The notes: generated from the letters alone by a model not told the origin. A stretch of DNA of 64,000 bases from Hasllibacter halocynthiae (GCF_003003095.1 NZ_PVTT01000001.1:1054001-1118000); one strand, 5' to 3'. Counted from the first letter of the stretch, positions 1 through 8,619 are shown. Numbers and translations: made by a program.

Positions 1-111
1 GAAGCGGTGGTCCGGCGCGGTCTGGACGCCGCCGGGCAGGTGCAGGTTGTGGAACCACGGCCCCAGGGCCGCGGGGTCGTCCGTGGCGGGGACGTCGATC
101 GCGTCCTTCAT
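1..111 (-). CDS. SAM-dependent methyltransferase, N-terminus only (partial)
   Basis: Only the first 37 codons are present; the gene runs off the left edge of the window. The start ATG is at 111, and the TGA of the upstream glycosyltransferase overlaps it (ATGA). The visible segment contains PWFHNLHLPGGVQT. I recognise this as the opening of methyltransferases found next to glycosyltransferases and B12/radical SAM proteins (the Rta_06860 or TIGR04290-like group), related to the CmoB type. The catalytic Rossmann core lies outside the window, so the assignment rests on this N-terminal signature and on the matching neighbourhood. It is the last visible gene of the coupled block that begins at 7865. 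Confidence 0.6.
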   Translation of the reverse strand, partial: MKDAIDVPATDDPAALGPWFHNLHLPGGVQTAPDHRF

Positions 112-1163
112 GCGGCTTCCTCCAGAAAGGCTTCCAGCTCGGCGGCGCGCGCGTCCGACGAATGGCGCGCGCGCACGATCTCGCGGGCGGCACGGCCCAT
201 CGCCGCGCGGCGGGTGGCCGGCAGGTCCAGCGCGGCCTCCACGTCCCCGGGCCCGCGCGCGATCACGATGGCCTCGCCCTCGGGCAGCAGCGCGTCCAGC
301 CCCTCCCACGCGTCCGAGACGATGGGCGTGCCGCAGGCCCCCGCTTCGAACAGCCGGACGGAGGGCGACCAACCCGCCGCGACCATGTCCGCGCGGGTCA
401 CGTTCAGCGTGAAGTCCTGGTCGTTGTAGAAGCCCGGATGCCGCGCGGGGGGCAGGTGGTCGATCCGCTCGACGCCCCGGGGCCAGTCGATGCCGCCGGG
501 ATATTGCGGCCCGGCCACCACGAAGGCGCCGCCCCGCCGGCGCGCGGGCTCCAGCAGCAGCGCGTCGAGGACCGGCTGGCGGTCTTCGCTGTAGGTGCCC
601 AGGTAGCCCAGCTGCCACCGCCGCCGCCCTTCGCGCGCCTCCGGCCGGTAGCGCGCCGCGTCCACCGAGCAATAGAGCGCCCGCGCCCGCGGCGCGCCGA
701 GGTCGCGCTCGATCCGGCCCAGCGTCGGCCCCCCGGTGAACGAGAGGTAGAGGTCGAGCCCCGGCACCTGGTCGGGGCGGATGTAGTGGTCCGCCCGCCC
801 CATCCGCGACAACGTGATCGGCGTGTCGATGTCGTAGAAGGCGACCGTGCCGCGCGCGGTGTCGCGCACCCAGTCCAGCACCTCGGGCCCCCGCTGCACG
901 TAGGATCCGACGATCACCGCGTCCGCGTCCGCGACCTCGCCGGCGAAGCGCGCGCGAAGGTCCTCGGGATCGGCGTAGAGGGCCAGCCGCGCGAAGTCCG
1001 GCTCGGTCAGATCGCGGTGGGGGGCGTACCACGGCACGTCCTGCTCGAGGAACAGCACCTCGTGCCCCCGCCCGTGCATCCCCCGCAGGAGCGAACGGAA
1101 CGTCGTCGCGTGCCCGTTCCCCCAGGACGACGACAGCGAGAGGCCGATCACCGCGAGGCGCAT
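108..1163 (-). CDS. CgeB-like glycosyltransferase (third of three tandem copies)
   Basis: A 351-residue cytosolic protein with no signal peptide. The N-terminal half opens MRLAVIGLSLSSSWGNGH and has the beta-alpha pattern of a GT-B fold. The C-terminal half carries VRLFEAGACGTPIVSD, followed by WEGLDALLPEGEAIV, the donor-site pattern of CgeB / glycosyltransferase-family-1-like proteins. By family it should move a sugar from an activated donor to a glycan or small-molecule acceptor; neither substrate can be read from the sequence. Start and stop both overlap their neighbours by ATGA, so it is translationally coupled on both sides. It is paralogous to the next two genes upstream, sharing the opening pattern and the D-A/P-W-E-G/D motif. 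Confidence 0.8.
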   Translation of the reverse strand: MRLAVIGLSLSSSWGNGHATTFRSLLRGMHGRGHEVLFLEQDVPWYAPHRDLTEPDFARLALYADPEDLRARFAGEVADADAVIVGSYVQRGPEVLDWVRDTARGTVAFYDIDTPITLSRMGRADHYIRPDQVPGLDLYLSFTGGPTLGRIERDLGAPRARALYCSVDAARYRPEAREGRRRWQLGYLGTYSEDRQPVLDALLLEPARRRGGAFVVAGPQYPGGIDWPRGVERIDHLPPARHPGFYNDQDFTLNVTRADMVAAGWSPSVRLFEAGACGTPIVSDAWEGLDALLPEGEAIVIARGPGDVEAALDLPATRRAAMGRAAREIVRARHSSDARAAELEAFLEEAA

Positions 1164-2248
1164 CAGGCCACCGCCCGTCCGGCCAGGGCGGCCTCCAGCC
1201 GCGCCTCGACCTCGGCGGCGCGCCGCTCGTAGGTGTGGTCCCGCAGCGTCCGGCTCCGCGCGGCGGCGCCGATCCGGGCGGCCCGTCCGGGCGTCAGGCC
1301 CTCTAGCGCCTCGGCCACCTCCGCGCCGTCCCGCGCGACCAGCACCTCGCGTCCGGGCGCGAGGAACGCGTCCAGCCCCTCCCAGGCGTCGGTGATCAGG
1401 CAGGCCCCCGCCCCCGCGACCTCGAAGACGCGCGTGGCCGGCGAGTGGCCGTTGGCCGCCATCGACTCGCGCGAGACGTTCAGGACGGCCAGCGGCGTGC
1501 AGTTGAACGCGTTGTGCTCGCGCGTCGAGACGTGGCCCAGCAGCCGGACGTTGCCCGGCAGGTCCTTGCCCTCCCACCCCGACCCGCCGAGCAGGAAGTC
1601 CCTGCCCGGCAGCATCGCGGCGGGGCGCAGGAAGAACTCCTCCACCCGGGCCTCGCGGTCGGGCAGGCGGTTGCCGAGGAAGGCGAGGCCGGCGGCGAAG
1701 CGCGGCTCCGGCGCGGCCGGGTGGTGCGTCTCGGGGTCGAGCGCGTTGTAGACCGGCACGCAGTCCTGCGCGCCCAGGGCGCGGTAGCGTCCGATCACCG
1801 GATCGCCCCCGCCATAGGTCAGCACGAGGTCGAGGCGCGGCAGCCAGGCGCGGAGCGGATCGGATGGGTCTGCCTCGAGCCCTGCGAGCGTCGCCGGCGC
1901 GTCCACGTCCCAGTAGAGGCGCAGCGCCCCCGGCCGCGCGGCGGACCAGACGGCCTCCTGTATCTCGGCGTCCAGTACCCCCACGCCCGAGCACTTGATC
2001 ACCGCGTCGAACTCCGCCGCGCGGGCCGCGACCGCGCGCAGGCCCGGCGCGTCCGGCTCCCAGACCACGACCTCGCACCAGCCCGGGGGGTCGATGTCCG
2101 CGCGCTCCTGCCGGCCGAAGGCGCGCGGCTCGAAGAAGGCGACGCGGTGGCCGCGCGCGTGAAGCGCCCGGATCACCCCGCGATAATAGGTCGCCGCCCC
2201 GTTCCAGACCGCCGACAGCAGGCTCGAGCCGTGGAACGCGATCCTCAT
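1163..2248 (-). CDS. CgeB-like glycosyltransferase (second of three tandem copies)
   Basis: A 361-residue protein built like its neighbours. The N-terminus MRIAFHGSSLLSAVWNGAA resembles the openings of both flanking paralogues. The middle contains LGNRLPDREARVEEFF, and the C-terminal donor-site region reads ATRVFEVAGAGACLITDAWEGLD. The family is CgeB-like GT-B glycosyltransferases acting in the cytosol; donor and acceptor are unknown. ATGA overlaps at both ends indicate coupled translation inside the 7865-to-1 block. The start at 2248 is chosen because it gives the conserved opening strand and the coupling overlap. Upstream in-frame extension would only read through the paralogous gene. Confidence 0.8.
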   Translation of the reverse strand: MRIAFHGSSLLSAVWNGAATYYRGVIRALHARGHRVAFFEPRAFGRQERADIDPPGWCEVVVWEPDAPGLRAVAARAAEFDAVIKCSGVGVLDAEIQEAVWSAARPGALRLYWDVDAPATLAGLEADPSDPLRAWLPRLDLVLTYGGGDPVIGRYRALGAQDCVPVYNALDPETHHPAAPEPRFAAGLAFLGNRLPDREARVEEFFLRPAAMLPGRDFLLGGSGWEGKDLPGNVRLLGHVSTREHNAFNCTPLAVLNVSRESMAANGHSPATRVFEVAGAGACLITDAWEGLDAFLAPGREVLVARDGAEVAEALEGLTPGRAARIGAAARSRTLRDHTYERRAAEVEARLEAALAGRAVA

Positions 2249-3333
2249 GCCGGCACCCCCCGCAGCTCCTCCGCGACGGCCAGAAGCTCGTCCGCGCGGT
2301 GGCCGCAGGTGTGGCGGGCGCGGATCGTCTCCAGCCCGCTCCGTGCCAGCGCGGCCGCCAGCGCGGGCTCCGCCAGGACGCGGCGCAGCGCCTCCTCCGC
2401 CTCCCGGCCCGAGCGGACGCGCAGGAAGTCCCCCTCCCTGAACAGCCCCTCGGAATCCTCCCACGGGGCCGAGATCAGGGGGATTGCGCAGGCCATCGCC
2501 TCGAACGGGCGGATCGTGGGGATGCCGGGCAGGCTTTCTGCGTAGAAGCGCCGCGGGACGTGGACGGTGACGCGGTGGCGGGCGAAGACCTCCGGCGCCT
2601 CGGCGTTGGGCAACCAGCCGCGATACTCCGCCCCCAGCCCGGCCAGCCGGGCCCGCGCGGCGGCCGGATAGCGCACCCCGTGCACCGTCAGCGACAGCCC
2701 CAGCCGCTCCACCGGGCCGAACAGGTACTCCTCCAGCTCGGCCGTGCGCTCGTCGTCGCCCCAGTTGCCGATCCACGCGACGTCCGCCTCGGCCGCGCGC
2801 GGCAGCGGCCGGAACAAGCGGATGTCGGCGGCCTCGTGCCATACCCAGGCCCGCCGGCCCCAGCCGCGGGCCCGGTAGACCTCGCGCACCGCCTCGCCGA
2901 AGGCCAGCACCCCGTCATAGGCGGACAAGTCGTAGCGCCCCATCGCCGCGGGGTTCGAGACGGCCCTGTGATGCGTGTCGTGGAACAGCAGCGCGAACCG
3001 CCCGCCCGCCGCCCGCGCGCGCCCCAGCGCCGCGACCAGCGCGGGCTCGTTCCACTCGTGCACGACGACGAGGTCGGCGTCCTGCGCCGCCGCGACGGCC
3101 TCCTCGGGCCGCGAATAGGTGCGGGCGGTCAGCTCGGGGAAGGTCCGGGCGAAGCGCGCTTCGGCGCCCGGCGCGTCGGCCCGCAGATGGGTCCGGCTCC
3201 AGCCGCCCTCGGGCTCCAGCGCCAGGGTCTCGTGGCCCCGCGCCTCCAGCTCGCGCAGCACGCCGCGCAGGAAGTGGGCGTTGCCGTGGTTCCAGCACGA
3301 GACCAGCGAATGCGTGAGGTAGAGGACCCGCAT
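2245..3333 (-). CDS. CgeB-like glycosyltransferase (first of three tandem copies)
   Basis: A 362-residue GT-B type glycosyltransferase with the opening MRVLYLTHSLVSCWNHGNAH, matching its two paralogues. WIGNWGDDERTAELEEY sits mid-protein, and TIRPFEAMACAIPLISAPWEDSEGLF forms the likely nucleotide-sugar site. The start is ambiguous: ATG at 3333 overlaps the previous stop as TGATG, while a GTG one codon earlier (3336) would give a GTGA overlap like the other junctions. The three copies are only moderately alike, so they probably add different residues or act on successive acceptors; that is inference. Localisation is expected to be cytosolic or at the inner face of the membrane. Confidence 0.8.
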   Translation of the reverse strand: MRVLYLTHSLVSCWNHGNAHFLRGVLRELEARGHETLALEPEGGWSRTHLRADAPGAEARFARTFPELTARTYSRPEEAVAAAQDADLVVVHEWNEPALVAALGRARAAGGRFALLFHDTHHRAVSNPAAMGRYDLSAYDGVLAFGEAVREVYRARGWGRRAWVWHEAADIRLFRPLPRAAEADVAWIGNWGDDERTAELEEYLFGPVERLGLSLTVHGVRYPAAARARLAGLGAEYRGWLPNAEAPEVFARHRVTVHVPRRFYAESLPGIPTIRPFEAMACAIPLISAPWEDSEGLFREGDFLRVRSGREAEEALRRVLAEPALAAALARSGLETIRARHTCGHRADELLAVAEELRGVPA

Positions 3334-4412
3334 CACGCCGCGCCCCGGCGGGCGGGGGCGATCCGCCGCAGCAGCGCGTCATAGGCCGCCGCCTGCCGGT
3401 CCGGCGTCAGCGCCGCCGCCCGTGCCCGCGCCGCCGCGCCCAGCCGCGCCCGCGCCCCGGGGTCGCCGATCAGCCCCGCCAGCGCGGCGTGCAGCGCCTC
3501 CGCGTCGCCGGGCGGATGGAACAGCGCGGCGCCGTCCCAGAGCTCCCGGAAGGGGGGGATGTCCGACAGGACCAGGGGTCGCGCCAGCCCCGCCGCCTCC
3601 AGCACCGCCAGCCCGAACGGCTCGTAGAGCGAGGGCGCCGCGAAAATCCCCGCCTCTCCCATGCAGCCCGCCATCGCCGCCGCGCCCAGCGTTCCGGCCG
3701 GCCGCAGATGCTCGAACGCGGCCCTGCCGCCGCCCGGCGCCGCGTCCGCGCCGGCCACCCGCACGGGCCAGCCGAGCCCCCGCGCGGCGCGGTCCAGCAC
3801 CGCCATTCCCTTGCCCTCGTCCCAAAGGCGCCCGGCGGCCAGGACGAAGCCCTCGCCCGCGCCGGGCGCCCTCTGGGGAAGGGGCGCGCCGTTCGGGATC
3901 GCCTCCGGCCGGGCCCGAAGGTCGTGCGCCGCCGCGAGCGACGCCGCGAAGGCGCGGGTCGGGGCGACGGCCGCGCCCGCGGCGCGGATGCCCTCGCGCA
4001 CCGCGGCGCCGTGCCAGCGCCATCCCGCGGGCTCGGGGGCGCCACGCACCCCGCGCCACCACGTCGCGACGGAGGAATGGGCCACCGCCACGACCGGCCG
4101 GTCCCACTCCGCGCCGCCGAAGGCCGGCTGGTTCAGTATCACCGCTTCGGCCCCATGCTCGCGCGCCGCCGCCCGAAGCGCGGCGCGTCCGGCCGCCAGA
4201 CCCGCCGCCCCCCCTTCCGCCCAGTCCAGGGGGCCTTCCGTCTGGAACAGCGCGATCCCCGCGACCTCGCGCCGCTGCGCCATGCTCGGGACGGGGCCTA
4301 TCGTGGCCAGCGCGGGCGCCCAGCCCAGCCGCGCCAACCCTTCCCCCAACGTCGCCGAGAAGCGCCAGACCCCGCCCACGCAATCGGTGGTCAGCAGCAC
4401 GCGCCTCGTCAT
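3333..4412 (-). CDS. Glycosyltransferase family 4
   Basis: A 359-residue GT-B glycosyltransferase of the GT4 type. The N-terminal domain opens MTRRVLLTTDCVGGVWRFS. The C-terminal domain carries VLAAGRLWDEGKGM (the typical second-domain opening) and SLYEPFGLAVLEAAG, the E-x7-E motif that contacts the nucleotide-sugar donor in retaining GT4 enzymes. Start ATG at 4412 overlaps the TGA of the radical SAM gene. It differs in family from the three CgeB-like genes that follow, so the block uses at least two classes of transferase. Donor and acceptor are not deducible. Confidence 0.82.
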   Translation of the reverse strand: MTRRVLLTTDCVGGVWRFSATLGEGLARLGWAPALATIGPVPSMAQRREVAGIALFQTEGPLDWAEGGAAGLAAGRAALRAAAREHGAEAVILNQPAFGGAEWDRPVVAVAHSSVATWWRGVRGAPEPAGWRWHGAAVREGIRAAGAAVAPTRAFAASLAAAHDLRARPEAIPNGAPLPQRAPGAGEGFVLAAGRLWDEGKGMAVLDRAARGLGWPVRVAGADAAPGGGRAAFEHLRPAGTLGAAAMAGCMGEAGIFAAPSLYEPFGLAVLEAAGLARPLVLSDIPPFRELWDGAALFHPPGDAEALHAALAGLIGDPGARARLGAAARARAAALTPDRQAAAYDALLRRIAPARRGAA

Positions 4413-5698
4413 CGCGCGGCGCCCCCTTCCAGCGCCTCCAGGGGCAGCGGCCGCGCCTCCTGGATGTCGCTGAAGCGGTCGAACTGCCGCAGGTAGTGCG
4501 CGTGCGCCCGCTCCCAGGCGCGGTCGTCGGGCAGCCCGAACAGCTTCCGGTAGTCCGGCGAGGATGGATAGGGATAGAGCGGCACGGGATCGTTCGCCCA
4601 GACCCCCGCCTCGCGCATCCGGTCGCGCCAGCGGCGCAGCTCCTCCGCCTCGTCCGCGTCGACCTCGATCAGGTTGGCCTGCACGAAGGGCACGTGCCGG
4701 CGCGCGATCAGCAGCTTCTCGGTCAGGTCCTCGGTGGTGACGCGGCAGTCCTTGTCCAGCGCGGCGCGCCCGGCCTCGGTGATGCTCTCCACGCCCGCCT
4801 CGATGGACACGCACCCCGCGCGGCCCAGCTGCTCGATCATCGCGGGCTTCCAGATGTCGAGGCGGGTCTGGACCCCGAACTCCAGCCCCAGCGGCTCCAG
4901 CGCGTCGAGGAGCTGCCGCCAGGGCAGGAAGATCTCGTCGATGAAGTAGAGATAGCTCGCCCCCTGCTCCTTCAGGCGCCCGATCTCCTCCATCAGCAGG
5001 CCGAGGTCGCGGCGCCGATAGCCGTCGCGGAAGTCGATCTTCGCGCAGAACGAGCAGTGGTATGGGCACCCGCGCGAGGCCTCGACTTCCGCGCCGGGCC
5101 CGGCGGCCTGCGTGCCGAAACGGTGGTGGTGGTGGCCGTGCCGGGCGATCCAGGCGTCGGGCCATTCCAGCGGCGGCAGGTCCGAGAAGCGCGTGGCCCG
5201 CGGCCCGCCGTTCACCTCGATCCCGCCCCCGTCGCTGCGGGCGACGCCCGCGACGGCGGCCGGGTCGGCGCCTCCGGCCAGCTCGACCACGGCCTCCTCG
5301 CACTCTCCCAGGACGCCCAGGTCGCAGCCCAGCTTGCGCATCGCCGCCACCGGCGTCGCCGATACGTGCGGCCCCACCGCGACCGTCGCCCCGCCCCGAC
5401 CGCCGAGCGCGTCGAGGAACTCGCGCGGCACCCGCAGCTCGGGCTGGGCGCAGCGCCAGAACAGGTAGGTCGGCGCCGTCGTCACAACGGTCATCGCGGG
5501 CGCAAAGGCGGCGACGCGCCCCGCCGCGCCCTCCATGTCAAGCCCGTCGAGGGCCCCGTCCAGCATCAGCACCTCGTGCCCCGCGCGCAGCAGCAGCGCC
5601 CGCGCGGCGCCCAGCTCGATCGGCAGATGCTCGTCGCGGCAGCCGAAGTAGATCGAGCCGTCGAAGCTCCAGGGCGGGTTGACCAAGGCGATCTTCAT
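4409..5698 (-). CDS. B12-binding-domain radical SAM protein
   Basis: A 429-residue protein with an N-terminal Rossmann-like segment (about residues 1-140) of the cobalamin-binding type seen in B12/radical SAM enzymes. I see no clean DxHxxG base-off cobalamin motif. The radical SAM cluster motif is at C211-x3-C215-x2-C218 (SRGCPYHCSFC). A later YLYFIDEIFLP and GVQTRLDIWKP fit the TIM barrel. It resembles the Rta_06880 (TIGR04295-like) group that co-occurs with glycosyltransferases and the methyltransferase at 1-111. Such enzymes methylate or rearrange unactivated carbons; here a sugar or a glycoside is the likely target by context. Both ends overlap neighbours by ATGA. Confidence 0.82.
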   Translation of the reverse strand: MKIALVNPPWSFDGSIYFGCRDEHLPIELGAARALLLRAGHEVLMLDGALDGLDMEGAAGRVAAFAPAMTVVTTAPTYLFWRCAQPELRVPREFLDALGGRGGATVAVGPHVSATPVAAMRKLGCDLGVLGECEEAVVELAGGADPAAVAGVARSDGGGIEVNGGPRATRFSDLPPLEWPDAWIARHGHHHHRFGTQAAGPGAEVEASRGCPYHCSFCAKIDFRDGYRRRDLGLLMEEIGRLKEQGASYLYFIDEIFLPWRQLLDALEPLGLEFGVQTRLDIWKPAMIEQLGRAGCVSIEAGVESITEAGRAALDKDCRVTTEDLTEKLLIARRHVPFVQANLIEVDADEAEELRRWRDRMREAGVWANDPVPLYPYPSSPDYRKLFGLPDDRAWERAHAHYLRQFDRFSDIQEARPLPLEALEGGAAR

Positions 5699-6768
5699 GC
5701 GGCCGTCTCCTCGTCGGGGCGGGCGGAAAGCGTCTCGAGCCATGCGGCGAGGTCGCGAAGCCCGTCCCGCCAGCCGATGCGCGGCCGCCATCCGGCGGCG
5801 TCGCGCAGGCGGGCGGTGTCGGCGACGAACCAGCGCTGGTCGCCCGCGCGCACCGGCTCGTGCCGCAGGCGGGCGGGGCGGCCCAGCAGGGCCTCGGCGG
5901 CCTCCAGCAGCTCCAGCAGGCTGACGGCGTTGGCGGGCCCGCCGCCCAGGTTGAAGGCCCGGCCCCGCGCGGCCGCCGGCGCGGCGAGCAGCGCCAGGTA
6001 GGCGTCCACCGCGTCGGCCACGTGGCAGACGTCGCGCACCTGCCGCCCGTCGCCGTAGAGGGTGATCGCCTCGCCCCGCAGCATCCGCAGCAGGAAATGC
6101 GCGACCCAGCCCTGGTCCTCCGTGCCGAACTGGCGCGGCCCGTAGATGCAGCTCATGCGAAGGACGCTGGCGGTCAGGCCGAACTGGCGCGCGTAATCCA
6201 GCACGTACTGGTCCGCCACGCCCTTCGAGCAGCCATAGGGCGTGTGAAGGTCCAAGGGCTGGTCCTCGCCCGCGCCCTCGGCGGCCAGGCGCGGGTCCGC
6301 GGGCGCCCACCGGCCGCCCTCCTCGCGCCAGCCCCAGCGGGCGAAATCGCCATAGACCTTGTTCGTCGAGGCGAACACCAGCGGCGGCGGGTCGGCGCGG
6401 CGGCGCAGCGCCTCCAGCAGGGCGAGCGTGCCGGCCGCGTTGACCCCGAAATCCGCGACCGGATCGGCGAGGCTCGTCGTCACCGCCACCTGCGCGGCCA
6501 GATGGATCGCCGCCCCCGCCCCGTCCGCCGCGTCCTCCAGGGCCCGCCCGTCGCGGATATCGGCCACGACGGCGCGCACCCGCCCAGGATGGCGCGCGAC
6601 CAGCCAGTCGAGGTTCCGCGACACGCCCGCCCGCGACAGGTCGTCGAGGACGATCACCTCGCGCCCCGCCCCCGCGATCCGGTCCGCGAGGTTGCACCCG
6701 ACGAAGCCCGCCCCGCCCGTGACGAGGACGGCCCCCTCCGGGAAGCCCTGCGGCAGCGGCGCGCTCAT
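5695..6768 (-). CDS. NAD-dependent sugar-nucleotide epimerase/dehydratase (CDP-paratose 2-epimerase-like)
   Basis: A 357-residue extended-SDR enzyme. The nucleotide-binding glycines are in VTGGAGFVGCNLAD (about residues 16-29). Substrate and catalytic residues are in FASTNKVYGD and TPYGCSKGVADQYV (Tyr-x3-Lys). VLRMSCIYGPRQFGTEDQGW is the substrate-cap pattern I associate with CDP-paratose/CDP-tyvelose 2-epimerases and related enzymes. It should interconvert NDP-sugars in the cytosol and feed the glycosyltransferases downstream. The start at 6768 is supported by the ATGA overlap with the next SDR gene. The exact sugar is inference; GDP- or UDP-sugar epimerase are alternatives. Confidence 0.82.
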   Translation of the reverse strand: MSAPLPQGFPEGAVLVTGGAGFVGCNLADRIAGAGREVIVLDDLSRAGVSRNLDWLVARHPGRVRAVVADIRDGRALEDAADGAGAAIHLAAQVAVTTSLADPVADFGVNAAGTLALLEALRRRADPPPLVFASTNKVYGDFARWGWREEGGRWAPADPRLAAEGAGEDQPLDLHTPYGCSKGVADQYVLDYARQFGLTASVLRMSCIYGPRQFGTEDQGWVAHFLLRMLRGEAITLYGDGRQVRDVCHVADAVDAYLALLAAPAAARGRAFNLGGGPANAVSLLELLEAAEALLGRPARLRHEPVRAGDQRWFVADTARLRDAAGWRPRIGWRDGLRDLAAWLETLSARPDEETAA

Positions 6769-7865
6769 GCCACCAGCCCGCGCGCGCGGAGCTCCTCGGA
6801 CGCGCGCTCCACCCGGTCCTCGGGCCGCTGCCCGGCCACCCATTCGGCCATCTCCGGCAGCGCCTCGGCGAAGGTCCGCCGGGGCTCGAAGCCCAGCGCC
6901 CCCCGCGCGAGGGCGATGTCCGCGAAGCAGTGGCGGATGTCGCCGGTGCGCGCCTTGCCCGTGATCTGCGGCGCGAGGTCGGGTCGCCCCAGCGCCGCGG
7001 CCGTCGCCTCCGCCACCTCCGCGACCGAGACCGACCGCCCGCTGCCGACGTTGATCGTCGCGCCGGCCGCCTCCGGCCGCTCCATGGCCAGCCGGAAGGC
7101 CCGCGCCACGTCGTCGACATGGACGAAGTCCCGCCGCTGCCGCCCGTCCTCGAAGACCATGGGCCGCTGCCCGTTCGCGATCCGCGAGGCGAAGATCGCC
7201 AGCACCCCCGTATAGGGATTCGAGAGCGCCTGCCCCGGCCCGTAGACGTTGAAGAGGCGCAGCGCGACGGATTCGATCCCGTAGGCGCCGGCGACGATGT
7301 GGGTCATCCGCTCCTGCGCGAACTTGTTCAGCGCATAGACCGAGGCCAGATCGCAGGGCTTGCCCTCGGGCGTGGGCACCGGCGTCAGCGCCTCGCCCTC
7401 CGGGCCGACCGGGTCCCAGCCCCCGCCCCGCCGCGCGGGGGGAAGGGGCCGGCCCCCCGGCCCGACATAGAGGCCCTCGCCATAGACGCTCATGGACGAG
7501 GCGGTGACGACGCGCCGCGGCCGGCCCGCCTCCGGCGCGTCCGTGATCGCCTGGAACAGGACGGCGGTGCCCAGCTCGTTCACGGCGGTGTAGCGGTCGA
7601 TCTCGTACATGCTCTGGCCGACACCCACCTCGGCGGCGAGGTGGAACACCCCCTCCACGCCCTCCAGCGCGCCGCGCACGGCATCGAGGTCGCGGATGTC
7701 GCCGCGGACGATCTCGGCGCCCTCGACCTCGGGCGGGGGGCGCCCTTCCGCGCCGTGGACCTGCGCGATGAGGGGGTCGAGTATGCGGACCCGCTCGCCC
7801 GCGTCCAGAAGCTGCCGTGCGAGCTTCCGCCCGATGAACCCGGCCCCGCCCGTGATGAGATGCAT
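6765..7865 (-). CDS. NAD-dependent epimerase/dehydratase, first gene of the glycan block
   Basis: A 366-residue extended SDR. It starts directly with MHLITGGAGFIGRKLA (GxxGxxG), then has HLAAEVGVGQSMYEID, the TASSMSVYGEG serine region and SVYALNKFAQE (Tyr-x3-Lys). The C-terminal RRDFVHVDDVARAF and NVGSGRSVSV are normal for NDP-sugar 4-epimerases/4,6-dehydratases. An insertion with TPEGKPCDLASVY precedes the catalytic Tyr. It is the promoter-proximal gene of the block; 119 bases separate it from the divergent gene at 7985, so the operon promoter should lie in 7866-7984, where no convincing consensus is visible. Confidence 0.82.
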   Translation of the reverse strand: MHLITGGAGFIGRKLARQLLDAGERVRILDPLIAQVHGAEGRPPPEVEGAEIVRGDIRDLDAVRGALEGVEGVFHLAAEVGVGQSMYEIDRYTAVNELGTAVLFQAITDAPEAGRPRRVVTASSMSVYGEGLYVGPGGRPLPPARRGGGWDPVGPEGEALTPVPTPEGKPCDLASVYALNKFAQERMTHIVAGAYGIESVALRLFNVYGPGQALSNPYTGVLAIFASRIANGQRPMVFEDGRQRRDFVHVDDVARAFRLAMERPEAAGATINVGSGRSVSVAEVAEATAAALGRPDLAPQITGKARTGDIRHCFADIALARGALGFEPRRTFAEALPEMAEWVAGQRPEDRVERASEELRARGLVA

Positions 7866-7984
7866 CGGCTTCCCCTGCGGTTATCCGTCACACGCCCCGT
7901 CCTAGTGGAACAGGATCATCCCCGATCGGGTTCCGCGCCAGCCCCGCTCTTGCCAGCGGCGGATAGGTGCCTAGCATCCCCGGC

Positions 7985-8575
7985 ATGATCCTCTTCCCCC
8001 CCGAGATCGCGTTCGAGGCGTGCACCCTCCGCATCGTCGACAGCCCGCACGACAAGCACGTTGAGACGGCGTTCCGGGCGGACGGCGCCACCGCCCGGGC
8101 CGACGTCCCTTGGGGCGACGCCGACCACATCGCGGCCGCCTGGAACGCGGGCTACGGGGGCGACCAGTGGCGCATGGTCGTCGAACACGAGGTCGGCCAC
8201 GCCTTCATGGCCGAGGCGCGCGGCCTGCCCCATTCATGGTCCGTCTGGGCCGCCGCCCACGGCCGCGGCGGCAAGAGCAACAGCAGCGAGTGGCCCGCCC
8301 GCATACGCGAGGAAGAGCATCTCGTCGTCGCCCTCCAGCGCTACGCGAACCGCGGCATCCGGGACGAGTTCGACGCCCTGGGCCAGGCGTTCGGCAAGGG
8401 GCTTCCGGCCCTGGCCCAGCGCTTTGTCCGCCTCGTCCGCCCCTGGCTGCGCGAGGGCTACGACGAGCCCTACATGGACGCCGCGCCGCATCCCCCCGCC
8501 GTCGCGCCCGCCGCGCCTGCCGAACCTCCCGCGCGGGGGAAGCCGCAGGCGGGAAACGGCGCCGCCGGGGCCTAG
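7985..8575 (+). CDS. Unrecognised protein with an HExxH metallopeptidase-type motif
   Basis: A 196-residue protein starting at ATG 7985; a GTG six codons earlier is possible. Residues 67-75 read EHEVGHAFM, with H68-E69-x-x-H72 in the form typical of zinc metallopeptidases, inside a predicted helix. There is no signal peptide or membrane segment. The C-terminal 30 residues are Ala/Pro-rich and probably disordered. A further Glu that could act as third ligand occurs in REEEHLVVALQRYANRG. No family is recognised with certainty; a minigluzincin-like peptidase or a phage-derived protease-like fold are possibilities. It is monocistronic, divergent from the glycan block and convergent with the Sel1 gene. 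Confidence 0.7.
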   Translation: MILFPPEIAFEACTLRIVDSPHDKHVETAFRADGATARADVPWGDADHIAAAWNAGYGGDQWRMVVEHEVGHAFMAEARGLPHSWSVWAAAHGRGGKSNSSEWPARIREEEHLVVALQRYANRGIRDEFDALGQAFGKGLPALAQRFVRLVRPWLREGYDEPYMDAAPHPPAVAPAAPAEPPARGKPQAGNGAAGA

Positions 8576-8619
8576 GGACCGGCCGGCCCGCCCTGCCCCC
8601 GCGCCCGCCCGGCGCCCCT

